NCBI GenBank assembly: GCA_963809205.1
Contig: CAWEIS010000004.1
Location: forward strand, 535,269 to 599,268
Source: DATLLN01 sp963809205
GTDB taxonomy: Bacteria > Actinomycetota > Thermoleophilia > Gaiellales > JAICJC01
Length of the DNA stretch: 64,000 bases
Direction of reading: 5' to 3'
In this document: piece after piece, positions 50,419 to 57,900 of the stretch
Layout: each line of letters opens with the position of its first letter
Position numbering within the stretch: the stretch's first letter is position 1
The notes under the pieces: generated by a model
Databases searched by the model: none
The model's input: only the letters and a program-made list of their open reading frames with translations
What the model was told of the DNA's origin: nothing
Made by a program: the position numbers and the translations under genes

Positions 50419-51023
50419 ACGACAGCCTCCTCGCACTGATCGTCGGATACCTGCTCGGCTCGCTGCCGTTCGGATACTGGGCCGGCCGCCTGAAGGGCGT
50501 CGACCTGCGGACGGTGGGGAGCGGCAACACCGGCGGCACCAACGCCGTGCGGGTGCTCGGCCCGAAGGTCGGGGTCCCGGTAATCGTGCTGGATATCGCC
50601 AAGGGCGCGGTGGCCGCGTGGATCGGCGGCGAGATCGGCGGCGCGGATGCCGCCGTGCTCGCCTCGGTGGCCGCCGTCCTCGGCCACGCCTTCCCGTTCT
50701 GGCTGCGGTTCCGTGGCGGCAAGGCCGTTGCCACGGGCGCAGGCACCATGCTTGCGCTGGTGCCCTGGATCGGCGTCACCGTCTTCATCATCTGGATCGT
50801 GGTCGGGCTGGTGACCCGGTACGTCTCGGTCGCGTCGATCGTGGCCGCCTTCAGCTACTCCGTCCTGTGCGTGATCTCGGGGCAGCCCTGGGCGATCACC
50901 GCCTACACGTTCGTGGCGGCCCTGTTCGTGCTGTGGCGTCACCGTGAGAACGTCGCCCGCCTGCGGGCTGGCACCGAGAACCGCCTCAACCTGCCCCGGG
51001 CACGGCGGTCGGGCACCGAGTAG
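50415..51023 (+). CDS. plsY: Glycerol-3-phosphate acyltransferase PlsY
   Basis: Uses acyl-phosphate to acylate glycerol-3-phosphate, the first step of phospholipid synthesis. 202 residues with about five membrane helices. Conserved loops: GSLPFGYWAGR, VGSGNTGGTNAVR, GHAFPFWLRFRGGKAVATG, and the C-terminal WRHRENVARLRAGTENR. GTG overlaps the pgsA stop (GTGA, 50415-50418). PlsX, which would make the acyl-phosphate, is not in the window. Confidence 0.96.
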   Translation: MNDSLLALIVGYLLGSLPFGYWAGRLKGVDLRTVGSGNTGGTNAVRVLGPKVGVPVIVLDIAKGAVAAWIGGEIGGADAAVLASVAAVLGHAFPFWLRFRGGKAVATGAGTMLALVPWIGVTVFIIWIVVGLVTRYVSVASIVAAFSYSVLCVISGQPWAITAYTFVAALFVLWRHRENVARLRAGTENRLNLPRARRSGTE

Positions 51024-51032
51024 GGTCGAGGC

Positions 51033-52121
51033 ATGCAGGCTGCCGTGTTCACGGGTACGAATCGCCCGCTCGAGCTGGAGACGCTGGAGGTCGACGAGCC
51101 GCAGGCCGGCGAGGTGCGCGTGCGGATGCTGGCGTCGGGCGTCTGCCACTCCGACCTCCATGTGGTGGAGGGCGAGTGGCCGGAGGATCCGCCGATCGTG
51201 CTCGGCCACGAGGGGTTCGGCGAGGTCGAGGCGGTCGGCGACGGCGTCGCATCGGTGGCCGCCGGCGATCGCGTCGTGCTCTCCTGGTACGCGCCGTGCG
51301 GCATGTGCGACCGCTGCCTCGAGGGCCGGCCGTGGATCTGTCAGCGCTCGAGCTCGGACGACCACCTGATGAGCGACGGGACGGCGCGGCTGCGCCGCTC
51401 GGGCGGCGAGGCGGTGCGCTCGTACCTCGGGGTCGGCTCGTTCGGGGAGCGGGCCGTGGTGTCCGCCGCGGCGGCGGTGCCGGTGCCGGCCGAGCTGCCC
51501 GCCGAGGTGGGAGCGCTGATCGGCTGCGGCGTCACCACCGGCGTTGGCGCGGTGGTCAACACCGCGCGGGTCGAGCCCGGCTCGTCGGCGGTCGTGATCG
51601 GCTGCGGCGGCGTCGGCCTGTCCGTGGTGCTCGGCCTGGCGCTGGCCGGCGCTGACCCGATCGTCGCCGTCGACCTGCACGACGCGAAGCTGGACATGGC
51701 GCGCGACCTCGGCGCGACCCACGCCGTGCGCGGCGGCGACGGCGCCGGCGCGGAGGTGGCGGCGATCATCCCCGGCGGCCCGGACCACGTGTTCGAGGCG
51801 ATCGGGCTCGTCCCCACGATCGAGTGGGGCCTCTCGATCATGCCCAAGGGCGGGACGCTGACCCTGGTCGGGATGACGCCCAGCGGCCAGCACGTGCGGA
51901 TCGACCCGCTCGACTTCTCGTCGGCCGGCAAGACGCTGCTCGGCTGCACGTACGGCTCGTCACGCCCGGGCGCAGACTTTCCACGGCTGGCGCGACTTCA
52001 TCTGGCCGGGCGCCTGCCGGTCGACCGCATGATCACCGGCCGCACGGGCCTCGACGGCGTCAACGACGCGTTCGACCTGATGCGCCGCGGCGAGGGCGCG
52101 CGCACCGTGATCGTGTACTAG
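51033..52121 (+). CDS. Zinc-dependent alcohol dehydrogenase
   Basis: A 362-residue medium-chain dehydrogenase, a second homologue in this window. Zinc ligands: CHSDLHVVEG, LGHEGFGEVE, structural CGMCDRCLEGRPWIC, and IGCGVTTGVGAV. NAD loop: VIGCGGVGLSVVLG with Asp at the end of the second strand (VAVDLHDAK), so NAD rather than NADP. TAGGGT (51021-51026) ends 6 nt before the ATG, indicating a leaderless message separate from plsY. It ends directly against the convergent folE2 stop. Substrate unknown. Confidence 0.9.
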   Translation: MQAAVFTGTNRPLELETLEVDEPQAGEVRVRMLASGVCHSDLHVVEGEWPEDPPIVLGHEGFGEVEAVGDGVASVAAGDRVVLSWYAPCGMCDRCLEGRPWICQRSSSDDHLMSDGTARLRRSGGEAVRSYLGVGSFGERAVVSAAAAVPVPAELPAEVGALIGCGVTTGVGAVVNTARVEPGSSAVVIGCGGVGLSVVLGLALAGADPIVAVDLHDAKLDMARDLGATHAVRGGDGAGAEVAAIIPGGPDHVFEAIGLVPTIEWGLSIMPKGGTLTLVGMTPSGQHVRIDPLDFSSAGKTLLGCTYGSSRPGADFPRLARLHLAGRLPVDRMITGRTGLDGVNDAFDLMRRGEGARTVIVY

Positions 52122-53096
52122 CTAGCCGTTGCCGAGCCAGGCGTCGGCGGTGGTGTGCTCACCCTCGGGCCGATGGCCGGCCAGCTCGGCGCGCAGCTCC
52201 GAGACCACGCCGTGGCGCTCGGCGAGCACGTCGTGGTTGTGGATCGTCTCGAAATTGATCTGGCGGGCCTGCACGAAGCAGCCGTTCGAGAGGTCGCTGT
52301 AGCGATCGAGGGTGCCCGCCACCATCAGCCGCACCGAGTCCTCGACGAAGCGCGGGTGGAGGTGTGCGCGCTCGACGACGTACAGCTCGTCGGGCCGCTT
52401 CAGGAGCTCGAAGACCGGCGCGCTCATCGAGTTCTCGGCGATGGCGATCAGGTCGCGCGCGTCGATCTCGCGCTTGGTGCCGATCATCAGCGTCGCCTCG
52501 GCCCGCTGGTTGTGCGTGGCCGCGGGCAGCAGGTCGAAGATCTCGGCGATCTGCGCAGAGTCGTAGCCGGCGTCGGTCAGCCGCTCGGATGCGCGCTCGC
52601 GGACGAGCCCCTGCGCGCACGGGCAGGCGTTCAGCCCACGCACCTCGACGCCGACCAGGCGCCGGGATGCGCCGCCGTTCGCCAGCGAGCGGCCGATCAG
52701 GTGGTAGATCTCCTGCGTCGGCAGCCCGGAAACGGGCGTGGTGCGGGTGACTGGGAACTTCGCGCGGATGGTGACTTCGGACCGCACCGCCGCCTGCCGC
52801 TCGACGACCAGCTCGGCGATGTGCTGCGCCAGGTCCTCGATGTGCAGCGACTCGCCGATCACGACCTGGTCGACAGCCTCGGCGACCGTCTCCGGGAAGC
52901 GCGACATGTGGACGCCCTTCTGGGCCGGGTCGAGGTCGACGTAGCAGTCGATGTCGGCGTAGTAGAGGAGCTCGGTGCCCGCATGCGCGATGCGGATCAC
53001 CTTCTGGACGCCGGTCACGCCCGCCCGCGTCAGGGCGAGATGCACCTCGGGCTCCGTGGCCTGGAGGTCCTCGCGGAAGGTTGTCCCTTCAAGCAT
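52122..53096 (-). CDS. folE2: GTP cyclohydrolase FolE2 (type IB, MptA-like)
   Basis: Opens GTP to dihydroneopterin triphosphate for folate. 324 residues. GLNACPCAQGLVRERASERL carries the conserved metal-binding Cys, and VSGLPTQEIYHLIGR, LLPAATHNQRAEATLMIG and ELYVVERAHLHPRFVED are FolE2 motifs. FolE2 replaces zinc-dependent FolE and works with other metals, useful under zinc limitation. With ThyX and the SDR, folate metabolism here has an unusual set. TAGGAT ends 7 nt before the ATG, without a Shine-Dalgarno. Confidence 0.95.
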   Translation of the reverse strand: MLEGTTFREDLQATEPEVHLALTRAGVTGVQKVIRIAHAGTELLYYADIDCYVDLDPAQKGVHMSRFPETVAEAVDQVVIGESLHIEDLAQHIAELVVERQAAVRSEVTIRAKFPVTRTTPVSGLPTQEIYHLIGRSLANGGASRRLVGVEVRGLNACPCAQGLVRERASERLTDAGYDSAQIAEIFDLLPAATHNQRAEATLMIGTKREIDARDLIAIAENSMSAPVFELLKRPDELYVVERAHLHPRFVEDSVRLMVAGTLDRYSDLSNGCFVQARQINFETIHNHDVLAERHGVVSELRAELAGHRPEGEHTTADAWLGNG

Positions 53097-53175
53097 GGGC
53101 GGAATCCTAGCGGCAGCCGGGTGCGCGACCGTCACGCTGCTCACGCTTCGTATGGCACACCCACGCCACCCGCCA

Positions 53176-54015
53176 TCAGCGCAGCAGTTTCGACATGCGA
53201 CGGTCGGCGAGGATGCGGCCGCCGGTCTGGCATGTCGGGCAGTAGTGCACCGTGTGCTCCTCGAAGGAGACGGTGCGGATCGTGTCGCCGCACACCTGGC
53301 AGGGCTCGCCCGCGTGGTCGTGCACGGTGTACCCGCGGTGGGCGTGGCCGGCCAGGCCCTTGGTGGACAACGGCACCATCCGCTCGACGGCGTCCGACAG
53401 CTGGCGGACGATCGCGGCGTGCAGCCGAGCGACCTGCTCGTCGTCGAGGGTCGCCGTGCGCGCGAACGGGGAGAGCTTCGCCTCGTGCAGGATCTCGTCG
53501 GAGTACCCGCGGCCGATGCCGGCAACGTTTCGCTGGTCGCGCAGGAACGCGTGAAGCTGTCCCGGCCTGCGCTGCATCGCCTCGCGCAGCACCTCGGCTG
53601 TGAAGGCGGGGTCGAGCGGCTCCGGGCCGGTGTGAGCGAGCTCTGCCTCCAGCTCGGCCGGCGACCACAGCCACGCTGCGGCGCGCCGCTTGCTGCCAGG
53701 CTCGCTGAGCACCAGCTCGACGCCGGACTCCAGCCGGACGACGAGCAGCGCCGACTTGCCGTGCTTGTCCGCCACGTTGATCCGGCCGGCCGACATCGGG
53801 TGGATGACCAGCGTGTGGCCGCCCGACGCCGGGAGCAGCAGCCGCTTCGCCCGCCGGGTGACGTCCGTGAACCGCTGGCCCTCCAGCGACCGCATCGGTG
53901 GATCGATGGTCTTCACAGTCGCGAAATGCGCGACGGGCACCGACTCGATCGGCGCCTCGGTCAGCCGCTCGCGCTGCGCGCGGGCGAATGCTTCGATCTC
54001 CGGCAGTTCCGGCAT
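53176..54015 (-). CDS. Fpg/Nei-family DNA glycosylase
   Basis: Removes oxidised bases and cuts the strand. 279 residues. The N-terminus MPELPEIEAFARAQRERL gives the catalytic Pro2 and Glu3. DQRNVAGIGRGYSDEILHEA is the helix-two-turn-helix, and the C-terminal zinc finger has CQVCGDTIR and YCPTCQTGGRIL (four Cys). Fpg or Nei type cannot be decided firmly. It is divergent from the asparaginase gene across only 17 bp, with TACCGT 6 nt before its ATG. Confidence 0.92.
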   Translation of the reverse strand: MPELPEIEAFARAQRERLTEAPIESVPVAHFATVKTIDPPMRSLEGQRFTDVTRRAKRLLLPASGGHTLVIHPMSAGRINVADKHGKSALLVVRLESGVELVLSEPGSKRRAAAWLWSPAELEAELAHTGPEPLDPAFTAEVLREAMQRRPGQLHAFLRDQRNVAGIGRGYSDEILHEAKLSPFARTATLDDEQVARLHAAIVRQLSDAVERMVPLSTKGLAGHAHRGYTVHDHAGEPCQVCGDTIRTVSFEEHTVHYCPTCQTGGRILADRRMSKLLR

Positions 54016-54032
54016 CTCTGTACGGTACGCCG
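54016..54032. promoter_or_regulatory. 17-bp bidirectional leaderless promoter (TACGGTA core)
   Basis: This is the complete gap between the fpg/nei ATG (minus) and the asparaginase ATG (plus). TACGGTA (54021-54027) gives TACGGT on the plus strand and TACCGT on the minus strand, each ending exactly 6 nt before its start codon. It is fully symmetric in geometry. The -35 regions must lie inside the opposite genes. Confidence 0.55.
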
Positions 54033-54954
54033 ATGTCGGTCACCGTGGTGCGAGGTGGGCTTGCGGAGAGCCGCCACGAGGTGCACGTCGCGGTCGTCGC
54101 CGCGGGACGGCTCGCTGGTCGCGTCGGCGGGCGATCCCGACCGGCCGACCACGCTGCGCTCGGCCGCCAAGGCGGTGCAGGCGCAGCCGCTGCTCGACGC
54201 CGGCGTGCCCGACGCGGCCGGCTGGGACGACGCGATCCTGGCCGTCTGCTGCGCCTCCCATGCGGGTGCCGACATCCACGCCGAGACCGTGCGCCGCGGG
54301 TTCCGGCTGGCCGGCGTCGACCCCGAGCTGCTGCGGAACTGCACGGGCGACCTGGAGACCCGGCTGCGCCACAACTGCAGCGGCAACCACCTGAACTTCC
54401 TCGCCCTGTCCGCCGCCAAGGGGTGGCCGCTGGAGGGCTACCGCGACGCCTCTCACCCGTCGCAGCAGGCCGCGCTGGAGGCGGTGGCGGCGGCGACCGG
54501 CCGCGATCCGTCGACCGTCCCGACCTGCGTCGACGGCTGCGGGGTGGTCGCCTTCGAGCTGTCGCTGCGCGAGATCGCCGCGCTCTACGCGCGGCTGCCC
54601 CTGGACTTCGCCCGCCAGGCCGACGCGATGCGCGCCCATCCGCAGCTGGTGTCCGGAGAGGGCGAGTTCGACACCGTCGTCATGCGCTCGGTGCCCGGCG
54701 CCGTTGCCAAGGGAGGTGCGGAGGCGCTGCGCGCGATCGCGCTGCCTGACCAGGGGCTGGGCGTCGCGGTGCGGGTCGAGGACGGCGCCTTCCGGGCGGT
54801 CGACCCGGCCGCGGCGGACGTGCTGCTGCAGCTGCTGGGCGAGATCGACGAGCCCGCGCTGGAGGCGTTCCGACGGCCGCCGCTGCTCAACGCCTCGGAG
54901 GAGATCGTGGGCGAGCTGGTGAGCGACGTGCGGCTCGTCAACCGGTCAACCTGA
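54033..54954 (+). CDS. Asparaginase (Rhizobium-type, class 3), one frameshift
   Basis: About 306 residues after repair. The N-terminus MSVTVVRGGLAESRHEVHVA and the main frame RDGSLVASAGDPDRPTTLRS are joined by removing one C at 54100-54101. The SxxK motif of this serine-lysine class is in RSAAKAVQAQPLL. The zinc-site loop reads CSGNHLNFL where CSGKH is usual, so the metal-binding Lys is Asn; the second Cys remains in TCVDGCGVVAF. It hydrolyses L-asparagine to aspartate, though the changed metal site may alter affinity. Starts 6 nt after TACGGT. Confidence 0.85.
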
Positions 54955-55174
54955 TCGTCATTGGCGTGCCACCAAGTCGACCCGAATCGGACACCGGGTC
55001 GCAACCTCGGGCGAAATTCAGTTCTCGTACCCAAATTTCGCGGGTATACTCCGCTTCGTCTGCGCTTCATCCACTGCCGATTCGGCACTCGGAGGCCGCT
55101 GCATTCTCCGGTTGCCCGGCGACGGTGGAAGGGGCTTGTTTTCTTCCACATATCGAACAGGTACGAGGGCGCCA
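54955..55174 (+). promoter_or_regulatory. Promoter and leader region of the sigma factor gene
   Basis: A 220-bp spacer with no gene. TATACT at 55045-55050 is the best -10 in the window; a weak -35 (TTCTCG, 55022-55027) lies 17 bp upstream. This predicts a leader of about 120 nt before the sigA ATG. Upstream, 54955-55020 shows nothing recognisable. Confidence 0.55.
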
Positions 55175-56263
55175 ATGCTGACGGTCGAGATCTCGTTGCC
55201 GGACATCGAGGAGCTGAAGGCTCTTGTTCAGGAAGGCCAGGACAAGGGGTACCTCACGTTCGACGAGGTCGCCCAGGCCCTCGAGGAAATCGAGCTCACC
55301 AAGGAACAGCTCGAGGACTTCTACACCTACCTCCTCGACCACAACATCGAGCTGCTGGACGGGGAGTCCAAGCAGCAGGCACAGCAGCACCGGCTGATTC
55401 ACGGCGAAAAGCCGCCGGAGCTCGACCTCACCGTCGAGCCCAGCCTCGACTCGCTGCGTCTGTACCTGCGTGAGATCGGCAAGGTGCCGCTGCTGACGGC
55501 CGACCAGGAGGTCAGCCTGGCCAAGCGGATCGAGCGCGGCGACATGACGGCGAAGCAGCAGATGATCGAGGCCAACCTGCGCCTGGTCGTCTCGATCGCC
55601 AAGGGCTACCTGGGCCGCGGGCTCTCCTTCCTCGACCTGATCCAGGAGGGCAGCCTCGGCCTGATCCGCGCCGTCGAGAAGTTCGACTACCGCAAGGGCT
55701 ACAAGTTCTCGACCTACGCGACGTGGTGGATCCGCCAGGCGGTGACCCGCGCGATCGCCGACAAGGCACGCACCATCCGCATCCCGGTGCACATGGTCGA
55801 GAAGCTGAACCGGGTCGTCCACATCGAGCGCCAGCTGGTGCAGCGGCTGGGCCGCGACCCGCGGCCCGAGGAGATCGCCGCCGAGCTGGACATGACGGCC
55901 GACGAGGTGCGCGACATCCTGCGCATGGCGCAGCTCCCGGTCAGCCTGGAGAAGCCGATCGGCGAGGAGGAGGAGTCCGAGCTGGGCGACTTCGTCAAGG
56001 ACGAGCAGGCGGTGTCGCCGTTCGACTCCGCGACGATGACGCTCCGCAAGGAGGACATCGAGCGCGCGCTGGACTCGCTGCCCGAGCGCGAGCGCAAGGT
56101 GATCGAGCTCCGCTTCGGCCTGAAGGGCGAGCATCCGTGCACGCTCGAGGAGGTCGGCCGGGCCTTCGGCGTCACCCGCGAGCGGATCCGGCAGATCGAG
56201 AACAACACGCTGAAGAAGCTCGAGGGCCTACCCGAGGCCCAGGCTCTCCGCAACGCGGAGTAG
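55175..56263 (+). CDS. rpoD: Primary RNA polymerase sigma factor (SigA/RpoD)
   Basis: A 362-residue sigma-70 with region 1.1 (LPDIEELKALVQEGQDKGYL), 1.2 (DSLRLYLREIGKVPLLT), 2.1-2.4 (ANLRLVVSIAKGYLGRGL, FSTYATWWIRQAVTRAI), 3 (IERQLVQRLGRDPRPEEIA) and 4.2 (EEVGRAFGVTRERIRQIEN). It recognises -35 and -10 promoters for housekeeping genes. It is short compared with actinobacterial SigA that carry a long acidic N-terminus. ATG 55175 follows GAGGG by 5 nt. TATACT lies upstream at 55045. The TadG-VWA gene follows but has its own promoter. Confidence 0.95.
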   Translation: MLTVEISLPDIEELKALVQEGQDKGYLTFDEVAQALEEIELTKEQLEDFYTYLLDHNIELLDGESKQQAQQHRLIHGEKPPELDLTVEPSLDSLRLYLREIGKVPLLTADQEVSLAKRIERGDMTAKQQMIEANLRLVVSIAKGYLGRGLSFLDLIQEGSLGLIRAVEKFDYRKGYKFSTYATWWIRQAVTRAIADKARTIRIPVHMVEKLNRVVHIERQLVQRLGRDPRPEEIAAELDMTADEVRDILRMAQLPVSLEKPIGEEEESELGDFVKDEQAVSPFDSATMTLRKEDIERALDSLPERERKVIELRFGLKGEHPCTLEEVGRAFGVTRERIRQIENNTLKKLEGLPEAQALRNAE

Positions 56264-56284
56264 GCAAATACCCCCAGCGGGGCA

Positions 56285-56313
56285 TTGGCCGGCTCGGCCA
56301 TCCTGACTACCTT
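56285..56313 (+). promoter_or_regulatory. Promoter before the TadG-VWA gene
   Basis: TTGGCC (56285-56290), 17 bp, TACCTT (56308-56313). A predicted leader of about 30 nt contains the small palindrome GGTTTCAAACC and the strong GAGGGGG ribosome-binding site before the ATG at 56352. Confidence 0.4.
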
Positions 56314-56351
56314 TTGAGTGGGGTTTCAAACCATCTCTGAGGGGGTCGGGG

Positions 56352-57584
56352 ATGTCGGAATCGCGCCGCCGCAACGAGGCTGGCCAGACGCTGCCGATGA
56401 TCTTGATGTTCATGGTCTGCATTCTGCTGTTTGCAGGCCTCGTGATCGATCTGGGCCAGGCGTACCGCACCAGGATCCAGCTGCAGGCGTCCGCTGACGC
56501 CGCGTCGCTGGCTGGCGCGGCGCGCTTCCCGGACAGCGCCGTCGCGAACAGCACGGCGTACCAGTACAGCGCGAAGACGGGATCGAAGAACTCGATCCCG
56601 GGCGTGCCCAACGTGGCCGTCAACGTGCAGACGGTGTGCTCGAAGACGCTGCCCACGTGCCTGGGTGCGAACACGGTGGTGGTCGACGAGACGGCCAGCG
56701 TGCCGACCACGTTCCTGCAGCTGATCGGCATCAAGTCGATCCCGGTCAAGGTGCACGCCACGGCCTGCTCGCCGTGCAACGCCGTGCCGCTGGACGTGAT
56801 GTTCGTGTTCGACCGGACGGGATCGATGTGCCAGGACTCGAACGGCAACAACGACCCGGGGTGCTCGGACATGGCGAACGCCCGCTCCGGCATGATGGCC
56901 TTCCTGGGCGAGATGGACTCGTCGATCGACCGTGTCGGCCTGGCGGTGTTCCCGCCGGCGGCCAGCATGGGCACGAAGTGCAATACGCCGTCGAGCTCGA
57001 ACAACTACGCGTACAACTCGCAGTCCGCGCCGTATGTGATCGTGCCGCTGAACAACACCTACAAAGCGCCGGGGCCGACCGGGGCGATCAACCCGGCGTC
57101 CACCCTGGTCTCGACAATCAACTGCGTCAAGGGCGGCGGTGGCACGGCGTACGCGACCGCCATCGACAAGGCCCGGACGGAGCTCGAGACCAACGGCAGG
57201 GCGAACGCCTGGAAGGTGATCATCCTGTTGACGGACGGCGCGGCGAACACGGCGCCCAGCTACTACTCGACCAACTCGCCGTACAAGACGCAGCCGTGCC
57301 ACCAGGGCATCAACTCCGCACTGATCGCGAAGAACGAGAAGTTCCTGGTCTACGCCATCGGCTACGACCTGAACTCGACGGCGGCGGGCGCGAACATCTG
57401 CGAGAACGCCAACACGGGCAATCCCGAGTCGCCGTCGATCACGACGCAGGCCACCCTGCAGCAGTTGGCCGATCCGGGATCGTTCTACGACCATCCGAGT
57501 GCCACCGACCTGGCGGGCGTGTTCACCCGCATCTCGGCGGACATCGCGGCGGGCACGTCCCGCCTGTTCGACGACGGCACCTGA
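56352..57584 (+). CDS. TadG-like pilus-associated protein with VWA domain
   Basis: A 410-residue membrane-anchored protein. The N-terminus (NEAGQTLPMILMFMVCILLF) is the TadE/TadG-type anchor, followed by GLVIDLGQAYRTRIQLQASADAAS. The VWA domain starts near 148 with the MIDAS loop FDRTGSMCQ (D154, T156, S158) and ends with DLAGVFTRISADIA; IILLTDGAANT is the third MIDAS loop. Many Cys (six or more pairs) point to extracellular disulfides. Such proteins are minor pilins or adhesins. No tad operon is in the window, so it is an orphan here. It ends before a strong hairpin. Confidence 0.85.
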   Translation: MSESRRRNEAGQTLPMILMFMVCILLFAGLVIDLGQAYRTRIQLQASADAASLAGAARFPDSAVANSTAYQYSAKTGSKNSIPGVPNVAVNVQTVCSKTLPTCLGANTVVVDETASVPTTFLQLIGIKSIPVKVHATACSPCNAVPLDVMFVFDRTGSMCQDSNGNNDPGCSDMANARSGMMAFLGEMDSSIDRVGLAVFPPAASMGTKCNTPSSSNNYAYNSQSAPYVIVPLNNTYKAPGPTGAINPASTLVSTINCVKGGGGTAYATAIDKARTELETNGRANAWKVIILLTDGAANTAPSYYSTNSPYKTQPCHQGINSALIAKNEKFLVYAIGYDLNSTAAGANICENANTGNPESPSITTQATLQQLADPGSFYDHPSATDLAGVFTRISADIAAGTSRLFDDGT

Positions 57585-57616
57585 GAGCCGGCTCCCCGGC
57601 ACGCTGCCCTCCCACC

Positions 57617-57653
57617 GAGGGTCCCGCAACGCCCAGTGCGGAGCGGGACCCTC
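57617..57653 (+). terminator. Hairpin terminator after the TadG-VWA gene
   Basis: GAGGGTCCCGC (57617-57627), 15-nt loop, GCGGGACCCTC (57643-57653): an 11-bp perfect stem, 32 bp past the stop and 28 bp before the tRNA. No T-tract. Confidence 0.7.
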
Positions 57654-57681
57654 ACTCCTGCCGGTAGACTGCGAGCCGCTC

Positions 57682-57763
57682 GGGAGGGTGTCCGAGTGGT
57701 TAAAGGAGACGGGCTGTAAACCCGTTGGCTATGCCTACACAGGTTCGAATCCTGTCCCTCCCA
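57682..57763 (+). tRNA. tRNA-Tyr (anticodon GUA)
   Basis: An 82-nt class II tRNA. Acceptor arm GGGAGGG (57682-57688) pairs with CCCTCCC (57756-57762), discriminator A. D-loop GAGTGGTTAAAGGAG; anticodon stem-loop CGGGCTGTAAACCCG with GTA; a long variable arm TTGGCTATGCC follows, typical for bacterial tRNA-Tyr; T-arm ACAGGTTCGAATCCTGT. The 3' CCA is not encoded. TAGACT at 57667-57672 may be its -10. Confidence 0.95.
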
Positions 57764-57900
57764 TCGACCGGCCCGGCCAATCCCCGAGCGGGCTTGCATA
57801 CACGCCAGCAGCAGGGCCGACGCACATGCCCGCCGGTCTGGCCGCGAGGACGCACTATGGTGCACCCCCTTCGGCAACTGCCAGAGAAGAGGTGATCGGG

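Noticed and set aside
16641..50990. Similar ENRLNLP translation at 16.65 kb (minus strand) and at the PlsY C-terminus
   Set aside because: PlsY's GTENR end is family-conserved and the 16.65 kb match is in a non-coding frame; coincidence is most likely.
57682..57763. tRNA-Ser or tRNA-Leu (other class II tRNAs)
   Set aside because: The anticodon in the CTGTAAA loop is GTA, which specifies Tyr; bacterial tRNA-Tyr is also class II.
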